Below, in pieces: positions 1 through 5,535 of a DNA stretch of 24,683 bases. The stretch's first letter is position 1. Each line of letters begins with the position of its first letter. The notes under the pieces were generated by a model that saw only the letters and a list, made by a program, of their open reading frames with translations, had not been told where the DNA came from and searched no databases. This DNA comes from an uncultured Caulobacteraceae bacterium (GTDB lineage Bacteria > Pseudomonadota > Alphaproteobacteria > Caulobacterales > Caulobacteraceae), in contig CALFYB010000185.1 in the NCBI GenBank assembly GCA_937952995.1, forward strand, positions 1-24,683, written 5' to 3'. The position numbers were made by a program, and so were the translations under genes.

Positions 1-309
1 GCTCTGGTAGGTGCGGATCGGCAGCAGCGGGCCGAAGATTTCGCGCTGCATGATCAGCATGTCATCGGTTACATCCAGCACCAGGCGGGTCGGCATCAGG
101 CGCATGCCGTCCTTCGGCGCGGGGCCCTTCACCGGCGCGGCCTTCGGGGCCCTGACCGCCTTGGCGACCTTGGCGGCCAGAACGATCTCATCAATCGTCA
201 CCGCATCGACGGCCCGCTCGGAAAACAGCTTTCGGCCCGCATCGAGCAGGGCCTGACGGGTCAGGGCGGCGCGGCCGGTTGGCTTTAAGAGCGAGATTGC
301 TTCTGTCAT
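1..309 (-). CDS. Partial chimeric frame: TetR-type N-terminus joined to aldehyde dehydrogenase C-terminal segment
   Basis: The frame opens with ATG at 309-307 and stays open for 103 codons to the window edge. Residues about 14-47 read as the first helices of a TetR-family DNA-binding domain (LTRQALLDAGRKLFSE, then VTIDEIVLAAKVAK). TetR proteins normally continue with a GSFYxHF-like recognition helix; here an Ala/Pro/Lys-rich stretch follows. From about residue 68 the protein matches the late catalytic region of aldehyde dehydrogenases of the coniferyl aldehyde dehydrogenase type (TRLVLDVTDDM, then QREIFGPLLPIRTY, with the conserved Glu of the EIFGP motif). The frame is continuous with no stop. 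I infer a deletion that fused a regulator gene to a neighbouring dehydrogenase gene, or an assembly junction. The catalytic Cys and the NAD-binding part would be missing, so an active dehydrogenase is unlikely. No clear ribosome binding site precedes the ATG. Confidence 0.75.
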   Translation of the reverse strand, partial: MTEAISLLKPTGRAALTRQALLDAGRKLFSERAVDAVTIDEIVLAAKVAKAVRAPKAAPVKGPAPKDGMRLMPTRLVLDVTDDMLIMQREIFGPLLPIRTYQS

Positions 310-328
310 TCGCTATAGCCTCCCCCAC

Positions 329-367
329 CCAATGGCTGGGCCATCCATTGGCTCGCCCACCCAATGG
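329..367. promoter_or_regulatory. Alternating CCAATGG/CCATTGG boxes, candidate TetR-type operator
   Basis: CCAATGG occurs at 329-335 and 361-367, and its reverse complement CCATTGG at 345-351. The three boxes start exactly 16 bp apart and form two overlapping inverted repeats, each with a 9-bp centre. They lie between the divergent starts of the TetR-like frame (309, minus) and the DCC-family gene (404, plus), where TetR regulators commonly bind. Binding is inferred, not shown. Confidence 0.45.
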
Positions 368-390
368 CTAGCCCCGTCGCCATTACAGAC

Positions 391-396
391 TATATG
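391..396 (+). promoter_or_regulatory. Candidate -10 element for a leaderless DCC-family transcript
   Basis: TATATG lies seven bases before the ATG at 404, so transcription starting at the A of the ATG would give a leaderless mRNA. No Shine-Dalgarno sequence is visible before this ATG, which agrees with that reading. No good -35 hexamer is present at the expected distance; that area abuts the CCAATGG boxes. The assignment is weak. Confidence 0.25.
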
Positions 397-403
397 CCAT
401 AGC

Positions 404-760
404 ATGACCACACCCCGCGTCACTGTCTGGTTCGACGAAACCTGCCCGCTCTGTCGGCGGGAGATCGCGCTAATGCGCCGCCTCGACCGGCGCGGTGCCA
501 TCGACTTTATCAGCGTCGCTGAGGCCACCTGTCCGATCGACCCCAAGGACCTGATGGAACGGTTCCACGCCCAAGAGGCGGGCAAGGCCATCGTCTCAGG
601 GGCGGCAGCCTTTGCGGCCATGTGGCGGGCGCTGCCGGTTCTGGCTTGGCTAGGCTGGCTGGCCAAGGCCCCGCCGATCCTTTGGCTGCTAGAGCGGCTC
701 TATCGCCTGTTCCTCAAGGTCCGGCCTCGCCTGCAGGGTCTGGCGCGAAAGTTCGACTGA
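404..760 (+). CDS. DCC-family (DUF393) thiol-disulfide oxidoreductase-like protein
   Basis: This 118-residue protein carries the DxxCxxC signature of the DCC/DUF393 family near its start: D11, C14 and C17 in VWFDETCPLCRRE. The family is thioredoxin-like and is predicted to act in thiol-disulfide exchange; specific substrates are mostly unknown. The C-terminal half is hydrophobic and then basic (about residues 70-118, with LAWLGWLAKAPPILWLLERL), which suggests membrane association and is common in the family. I chose the ATG at 404 because the DCC motif normally sits within about ten residues of the start; an in-frame ATG at 332 would add 24 residues translated through the CCAATGG boxes. The gene is divergent from the TetR-like frame and may share its control region. 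Confidence 0.82.
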   Translation: MTTPRVTVWFDETCPLCRREIALMRRLDRRGAIDFISVAEATCPIDPKDLMERFHAQEAGKAIVSGAAAFAAMWRALPVLAWLGWLAKAPPILWLLERLYRLFLKVRPRLQGLARKFD

Positions 761-865
761 TTGTCGATTTTCAGGCGGCGAAGGGCTCGGCTGTGTTAGC
801 CTTTCTATAGCGCGTCATCGACACGCCCAGATCGGCTTGGCCCACCCTTTGCGCGGGGCTGCCAT

Positions 866-944
866 ACGCACCATCGATGATGCGTCTGACCCCAAAGACT
901 TCCTCGACGCCAGCCGTGCTGGCGCATGAGCCGCGCGCGCTCAT
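866..944 (+). promoter_or_regulatory. Three consecutive hairpins before a small lysine-rich gene
   Basis: Three inverted repeats stand in a row in the 206-bp gap before the gene at 967. Positions 866-885 form a 20-bp palindrome with one mismatch, centred on ATCGAT. Positions 908-924 form a perfect 7-bp stem with a 3-base loop (CGCCAGC, CGT, GCTGGCG). Positions 926-944 pair ATGAGC with GCTCAT around CGCGCGC. A Shine-Dalgarno-like GGAAGGGA follows at about 953-960. They could be a structured leader or part of a terminator for the upstream gene; no U-run follows any stem. The rest of the gap (761-865) shows nothing I can name. Confidence 0.35.
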
Positions 945-966
945 CACTGTTGGAAGGGACCGTCTC

Positions 967-1080
967 ATGGCTAAGGGCCAAAAGAAGAGCAACAAAGAGG
1001 TGCGCAAGCCTAAGACCGAAAAGCCAAAGGAACTGGCGGCTCAACCCTCGTTCCTGACCCCGCCCTCCAAGAAGAAATAG
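967..1080 (+). CDS. Small lysine-rich conserved hypothetical protein (37 aa)
   Basis: The protein is 37 residues long, starts MAKGQKKSNKEVRKPKTEKP and ends in PPSKKK. It is strongly basic, with no cysteines, no membrane segment and probably little fixed structure. Short proteins beginning MAKGQ with a KEVRKPK-like stretch are familiar as conserved hypotheticals in proteobacteria, but I know of no assigned function; nucleic-acid binding is only a guess from charge. The start is chosen from the Shine-Dalgarno-like GGAAGGGA at about 953-960. An upstream in-frame ATG at 877 would run translation through the hairpins and gives a sequence unlike a conserved protein. The stop lies 4 bp before the next gene, so the two are probably co-transcribed. 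Confidence 0.72.
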   Translation: MAKGQKKSNKEVRKPKTEKPKELAAQPSFLTPPSKKK

Positions 1081-1084
1081 TCCC

Positions 1085-1333
1085 ATGGCCGTCGAAACGG
1101 TTCACATCGTCCAAGCCTATGTCGCCGGGCGCGGCAAGGGCCTGAAGGCCGAACCGGCTGTGGGCTGCAAGGACGCCGAAGAGGCGCGGCGCAAGGCTGA
1201 ACGGCTCTCGACCCTTCGCCTCGGCGTCGTGGCCTATTCTGTGTCTGCGGACACCGAGATGGGCGACTATGACGAAAACCCAACCATCCTGTTCAAATCG
1301 GGGCAATTGCCGCCGCCTTTTGACGAAGCTTGA
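1085..1333 (+). CDS. Small conserved hypothetical protein (82 aa)
   Basis: This 82-residue protein (MAVETVHIVQAYVAGRGKGL at the start) is soluble, without a signal peptide or cysteine pairs apart from a single Cys near residue 28. The pattern VHIVQAYVAGRGKGL, then KDAEEARRKAERL and VVAYSVSADTEMGDYDENPTIL suggests a compact alpha/beta fold, with an amphipathic helix around residues 30-42. It resembles small hypothetical proteins of alphaproteobacteria; I cannot assign a role. It begins 4 bp after the lysine-rich gene, which argues for one transcript and supports both being real. Coding quality is like the neighbours. Confidence 0.72.
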   Translation: MAVETVHIVQAYVAGRGKGLKAEPAVGCKDAEEARRKAERLSTLRLGVVAYSVSADTEMGDYDENPTILFKSGQLPPPFDEA

Positions 1334-1404
1334 CCTTGGCGCGGACCGATTACTTGGCCTAAGCTATCTGTCAGCACCCAACGCGGCGCATCGGGAGACG
1401 GACT

Positions 1405-2376
1405 ATGGACGCAGCGATCACGACGGCTTTTGAGCAGGCGGTGAACCGCGATCTGGGCTTTGATGAGGTCCGAGCCCTCGCCCAAGCGATCAAGGCTGGA
1501 ACCGGTGAGCCACGCGACCTTGCCGCCGCCTTTGCGCGGGCGGCCTTCCTGACGCCGGAGACCTTGGCCCGGACCTATGACGCCGCCGCTGAAGGCTGGT
1601 TTGGCGAGGCGGTCAATGGGCCCTCCATCCACCTTCCCGTCCTAGACGCAGCCGATCCGGCCAAGCTCGCAGACCTTTGGCCCGCCCTCTGGGCCTTTGC
1701 TGATGACAGCGCAGCGGGTGCCATGAGCGGTGCCCTAGAGGTCACGACCCGGACGGCGGGCCTTTCAGCCCTGTTGCCGCCCGAACATGGCCCACGTCTT
1801 GGCCAAGCCTATCTGGCCTATCCGATGGTGCAGGAGAGCGCGGCCAAGGGCCTGCCCCCTCGCTTCGACCTAGAGGTCCTTAAGGCCTGCCCCGCAAACT
1901 CCCTTGGCCGCGCCTTCTATGATCAGATCATCGACAATAGTTTCGATCTAGAAGTGCTGGACCGCGATGTGCTGGGCTTAGCCAACCTGCCTGCGCCACA
2001 TGACTTCATCAATACGCGGATGCTGCAGTCCCACGACCTGATCCACCTGCTCGCCGGTTATGAGGTGACCAGCCTGCATGAGGTCGGAATCTCTGCGTTC
2101 CAGCTGGCCCAGTGCGGCCATGGCTATTCGGCGGTCTTTCTCGCGGTCGTGTCGATCAACACCTCGCTCGCCCCCAATCCCGGGGCCTTCGCGTTCCTGA
2201 TGGACATTATCTTGGCCGGATGGACCCATGGTCGCCGTGCGCCATCCTTGGTCTCCCTGCCATGGGAAGAGGTCTGGCACCGGTCGATGGACGATATTCG
2301 CCAATCCATCGGCCTTAAGCCCTTCGACAGCCCCTATCCTGCTGACATCATCGAACAGCTCCGCGCCGCCGCCTAA
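1405..2376 (+). CDS. Coq4-family ubiquinone biosynthesis protein with long N-terminal region
   Basis: The C-terminal half carries the metal-binding signature of the Coq4 family, HDxxHx11E, seen here as H210, D211, H214 and E226 in QSHDLIHLLAGYEVTSLHEV. The preceding stretch NSLGRAFYDQIIDN also fits the family. COQ4 is known from eukaryotic work to act in coenzyme Q biosynthesis, at the oxidative decarboxylation of ring carbon C1; a similar role here is inferred. The protein has 323 residues. The first 150 or so, rich in Ala and acidic residues, are not part of the Coq4 domain I recognise and may be a second helical domain. GGGAGA at about 1391-1396 supports the ATG at 1405. No other ubiquinone gene is nearby. 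Confidence 0.8.
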   Translation: MDAAITTAFEQAVNRDLGFDEVRALAQAIKAGTGEPRDLAAAFARAAFLTPETLARTYDAAAEGWFGEAVNGPSIHLPVLDAADPAKLADLWPALWAFADDSAAGAMSGALEVTTRTAGLSALLPPEHGPRLGQAYLAYPMVQESAAKGLPPRFDLEVLKACPANSLGRAFYDQIIDNSFDLEVLDRDVLGLANLPAPHDFINTRMLQSHDLIHLLAGYEVTSLHEVGISAFQLAQCGHGYSAVFLAVVSINTSLAPNPGAFAFLMDIILAGWTHGRRAPSLVSLPWEEVWHRSMDDIRQSIGLKPFDSPYPADIIEQLRAAA

Positions 2377-2487
2377 TAGTCGATCCGTCTGCCATAGACC
2401 ACTGGCGGGCGAGACCATTTGGTGCCAGTCTTCCGCCGCAGCTCCGACAAACAGGGGTTGGCCTGCTTTAGGCCATTTGGGGGGAAG

Positions 2488-3801
2488 ATGAGTAACCAAG
2501 AGACCGGCACGACGCCGCGCGTCAGTGCCTATAGCTACGGCGTCGTGATCCTGTTGATGGTGGTCTACACCTTCAACTTTCTCGACCGGCAGCTCCTGTC
2601 GATCCTGTCAGAACCGATCCGTGAGGAATTGAACCTCAGCTATACCCAGATGGGCATGCTGACCGGCCTGTCCTTCGCCCTGTTCTATACCACTTTCGGC
2701 ATCCCTCTGGCCTGGCTGGCAGACCGGACCCATCGGGTTCGGCTTATTGCAGTGGCCCTGACCACATGGAGCCTGTTCTCGATGGCCTGCGGCATGGCCA
2801 CCAACTTTGTCACTCTGGCCCTCGCGCGCATTGGCGTTGGCATTGGCGAAGCCGGTGGCTCGCCGCCGTCCTATTCGTTGATCTCCGACTATTTCCCACC
2901 CGAGAAGCGCGGCGGGGCCTTGGCCATCTATGCGCTGGGCGTGCCGTTCGGAACCGCCCTTGGGTCGGCAGCGGGCGCGCAGATCGCAGCCCACTACGGC
3001 TGGCGCACCGCCTTCCTTGCCGTCGGTATTCCGGGCGTGCTGCTAGCCATTGCCCTTGTGCTTATCGTTCGGGAGCCCAAGCGCGGACGCATGGATGTTA
3101 TGGCTGCAGGCAAAACCGAGCATGAGCCAAGCGTGCCGCTCTTTACCGCCATTGCCCTATTCTTTCGCAACCCAACCTTGATCATGACGGCGGTCGCGGC
3201 GGGCCTGACCGCCTTTGTCGGCTATGGCATCCTGAACAATGTGCCCGCCTATCTGATCAGCAATCGGAACATGACCCTGCCGGAAATTGCCATCTGGTGG
3301 AGCGTCCTAAACGGCCTTGGCGGCGGCGTGGGGACCTTTGCCAGCGGTTGGATTGTCGATCGGTTGGCGAAGCTTAATCGCGCAGCCTATGCGCTGGTTC
3401 CAGCGGGGGCCTTTGTGGTCAGCCTGCCCTTCTATATCGGCTTCCTGATGGCCCCAACCTGGCAGCTTGGCATGATCTTCCTGATCATCCCGATCATCAT
3501 GGGTACGGTCTATCTGGCCCCTGCCATTGCGGTCGTGCAGAACGCCGTCCAGCCGGGGCAACGGGGGACATCCGGCGCGATCTTGCTGTTCTTGCTGAAC
3601 CTGATCGGTCTTGGCGGCGGGCCGCTCTATGTCGGTTTGGTGGCGGACCACTTCAAGCCTGAGTTGGGCGTTCAAGCTCTGCAATATGGCCTGATGGCTC
3701 TGGTGCCGTTCTACGTCATCACCATCTTTGCCCATCTGGTGTCAGCGCGGCTGATCACCAAAGACACCAACCTCGCCGCCCAACTGGCCGCGAAAGCCTA
3801 A
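2488..3801 (+). CDS. MFS transporter, spinster-like family
   Basis: The 437-residue product has about twelve hydrophobic segments in two halves, typical of the major facilitator superfamily. The opening pattern YTFNFLDRQLLSILSEPIRE and the loop 2-3 motif A variant (GIPLAWLADRTHRVRLI) resemble the spinster-like branch common in Caulobacterales and sphingomonads. ARIGVGIGEAGGSPPSYSLI in helices 4-5 supports this. The substrate cannot be read from sequence; family members are linked to lipids, organic acids or drugs. I chose the ATG at 2488 because GGGGGGAAG lies directly upstream and the protein then starts just before helix 1. An upstream in-frame GTG or similar start near 2419 would add a non-conserved segment. 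A small hairpin (TGGCCT, loop, AGGCCA, 2459-2475) lies just before the ribosome binding site. Confidence 0.88.
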   Translation: MSNQETGTTPRVSAYSYGVVILLMVVYTFNFLDRQLLSILSEPIREELNLSYTQMGMLTGLSFALFYTTFGIPLAWLADRTHRVRLIAVALTTWSLFSMACGMATNFVTLALARIGVGIGEAGGSPPSYSLISDYFPPEKRGGALAIYALGVPFGTALGSAAGAQIAAHYGWRTAFLAVGIPGVLLAIALVLIVREPKRGRMDVMAAGKTEHEPSVPLFTAIALFFRNPTLIMTAVAAGLTAFVGYGILNNVPAYLISNRNMTLPEIAIWWSVLNGLGGGVGTFASGWIVDRLAKLNRAAYALVPAGAFVVSLPFYIGFLMAPTWQLGMIFLIIPIIMGTVYLAPAIAVVQNAVQPGQRGTSGAILLFLLNLIGLGGGPLYVGLVADHFKPELGVQALQYGLMALVPFYVITIFAHLVSARLITKDTNLAAQLAAKA

Positions 3802-3804
3802 CGC

Positions 3805-3958
3805 CAGTTCCCTTCCCCCCTTGAGGGGGAAGGGTTAGGGATGGGGGGTCTTTCATCCACGGTCCGGGCTCATAGTCAGCAACAGACGGACCAGTGTTGA
3901 GCAATCCCCAACCGCTGCACCCCCATCCCCGGCCCTTCCCCCTTAAGGGAGAAGGAAG
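3805..3958. repeat. GC-rich nested palindromic repeat, copy 1
   Basis: The unit opens with a small palindrome (CCCTTCCCCC, TTGA, GGGGGAAGGG) followed by TTAGGGATGGGG. It closes with the reverse arrangement (CCCCCATCCCCGGCCC, then CTTCCCCC and its imperfect complement). The two ends are inverted repeats of each other and each end is itself a hairpin, with about 70 bp of unique sequence in the centre. It begins four bases after the MFS stop codon and, with copy 2, fills the gap between two convergent genes, so it may also act as a bidirectional terminator. Confidence 0.85.
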
Positions 3959-3977
3959 TAGGGGCCGGTCGCAATCT

Positions 3978-4132
3978 CAGTTCCCTTCCCCCCTCTGAGG
4001 GGGAAGGGTTAGGGATGGGGGGTCTTTCATCCACGGTCCGGGCTGATCGTCGGCATCAGACGGACCAGTGTGAGCAATCCCCAACCGCTGCACCCCCATC
4101 CCCGGCCCTTCCCCCCTCAAGGGGGAAGGGGG
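3978..4132. repeat. GC-rich nested palindromic repeat, copy 2
   Basis: This is a near-identical second copy of the unit at 3805-3958, shifted by exactly 173 bp. The central part (TCTTTCATCCACGGTCCGGG onwards) matches copy 1 with a few substitutions and single-base indels. A 19-bp spacer separates the copies. The copy ends eight bases before the stop codon of the convergent acyl-CoA dehydrogenase gene. The right terminal hairpin is more perfect here (CCCTTCCCCCC, TCAA, GGGGGAAGGG) than in copy 1. Confidence 0.85.
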
Positions 4133-4140
4133 CTTTCGTT

Positions 4141-5376
4141 TTAGAGCAGGTCGCCGCCAGCGGCGGAGGCCGTGGTGCCGAACTTCTGATAGGCGCGGAT
4201 GACGTTGCGGCCCACGGTCCAGCGGTGCACTTCGTCGGGTCCGTCGACCAAGCGCTGCGAGCGGATGTGGGTGTACCAGCGGGCCAGCGGCGTATCATGG
4301 CTATAGCCCAGCGCACCGTGAAGCTGGATGGCGGTGTCGACCACCTTATGCACCATGTGAGCGAGGAAGACCTTGGCGATGGAATTTTCCTGCCGCAGGT
4401 CCATGCCCTTTTCGGCCTTATAGGCGATGTGCAGCAGCATCAGGCGGGCCATATAGAGCTCGCTCGCGCAGTCAGCCAACATCCACTGGACGCCCTGACG
4501 GTCCGACAACAGACTGCCGAAGGTCGAACGCTGGGTGACATGAGCTGTGGCGAGGTCCAGCGCCCGCTGGGCCATGGCGACATTGTGCATGCCGTGACGC
4601 AAGCGGCCATAGGCGAGGCGATGCTGGCCCATATTGAAGCCATTGCCCTCGCCGCCGAGCAGGTTTTCAGCGGGCACCACCAGATCCTTAATTTCGATCT
4701 CGGAGTGACCACCGCCCATGATCGAGGTCAGCGGGCCGTGCGCAGCCATGGTCGGGATGTCGCGGACAATCCGGTAGCCGGGATTGGGCAGCTCGACGAT
4801 GAAGGTCGAATAGCGCTGATGGCGCGGGGCCTCAGGATTGGTCAGGGCCATGACCACGGCGATGTCTGCCGCCGTCGCCGCTGAAGAGAACCACTTCTCG
4901 CCATTGAGGACATAGTTGCCCTTGCCATCCTTGACAGCCGTGGTCTGCATGCCGGTTGCATCCGCGCCGGCGGCCTTTTCGGTCATCGAATAGCAGACGC
5001 GCTTGTCGCCATTGAACAGGGGCTTGAGGTACTTTTCCTTCTGGAACGGCGTGCCGTGGGCCAGCAGGGTCAGCATGGTGGCGTCATCGGGACCTTGGCT
5101 GTTCATCGACAGCGCGCCGAGGTGGCTCTCACCCAGTTCCATCTGAACCAGAGCATTAGCCAGAGGGCCAAGTCCCATACCGCCATCAGCGACCGGAATG
5201 AACGGCAGCCACAGACCTTGGGCCCGCGCTTTGGCCCGCAGTTCAGTCAACAGGGTCTTATAGTCTGCGCCCGCTGCAAGGCGTTCCTCAGCCGGAATAC
5301 ACTCATTATGCACCCACTGGCGGACCCGTTCACGGACGGCCTTAGCATCTTCTGGAATTTCGAAATCAATCGACAT
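4141..5376 (-). CDS. Acyl-CoA dehydrogenase family protein (ACAD10/11-like)
   Basis: The 411-residue protein has the full acyl-CoA dehydrogenase layout: helical N-terminal domain (about 1-125), beta domain with the FAD-contacting CYSMTEKAAGADATG (128-142) and NGEKWFSSAA (158-167), and a C-terminal helical domain. Near the end, LHGALGYSHDTPLARWY and LVDGPDEVHRWTVGR (376-390) correspond to the region that carries the catalytic Glu in medium-chain enzymes; here Asp381 falls at that position within DGPDEVH, as in the ACAD11-like branch. It should oxidise an acyl-CoA at the alpha-beta bond using FAD, with electrons passed to ETF; the acyl substrate is unknown. GGGAGA lies about 6 bases before the ATG. 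No other beta-oxidation gene is adjacent. Confidence 0.88.
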   Translation of the reverse strand: MSIDFEIPEDAKAVRERVRQWVHNECIPAEERLAAGADYKTLLTELRAKARAQGLWLPFIPVADGGMGLGPLANALVQMELGESHLGALSMNSQGPDDATMLTLLAHGTPFQKEKYLKPLFNGDKRVCYSMTEKAAGADATGMQTTAVKDGKGNYVLNGEKWFSSAATAADIAVVMALTNPEAPRHQRYSTFIVELPNPGYRIVRDIPTMAAHGPLTSIMGGGHSEIEIKDLVVPAENLLGGEGNGFNMGQHRLAYGRLRHGMHNVAMAQRALDLATAHVTQRSTFGSLLSDRQGVQWMLADCASELYMARLMLLHIAYKAEKGMDLRQENSIAKVFLAHMVHKVVDTAIQLHGALGYSHDTPLARWYTHIRSQRLVDGPDEVHRWTVGRNVIRAYQKFGTTASAAGGDLL

Positions 5377-5502
5377 GTTTCATCTCCCGACGAACCGGTG
5401 GCCGATTGTTGATACTCGGCCTCATTGCGGTTGGTTCAGACTCTATCGTGCCCCTGACATGAGGCGCGGTAAAGCCTGTCCCTGCGGCATGTGACCTTAA
5501 AG

Positions 5503-5530
5503 CGCCTGCGCTCGATGGACCGCGCAGGCG
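5503..5530 (-). terminator. Hairpin downstream of the amidohydrolase gene
   Basis: CGCCTGCG (5503-5510) and CGCAGGCG (5523-5530) form a perfect 8-bp stem with a 12-base loop. It starts six bases beyond the amidohydrolase stop codon in the direction of transcription and is followed on that strand by CTTTAAGG, a weak U-tract. The position fits an intrinsic terminator; the short U-run keeps confidence moderate. Confidence 0.45.
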
Positions 5531-5535
5531 ATCTC

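Noticed and set aside
312..319. GCTATAGC on the minus strand as a -10 element for the TetR-like frame
   Set aside because: It lies only two bases upstream of the ATG at 309, so transcription would begin inside the coding sequence.
2401..2429. ACTGGC/GCCAGT inverted repeat between the Coq4-like and MFS genes
   Set aside because: Only 6 bp of stem with a 17-base loop and no U-run; not enough to call a terminator or operator.
4015..4884. A 289-codon plus-strand open frame over the repeat and the acyl-CoA dehydrogenase gene
   Set aside because: It starts inside repeat copy 2 and is antisense to a clearly conserved enzyme. The translation shows no recognisable domain; long antisense frames are common in GC-rich DNA.
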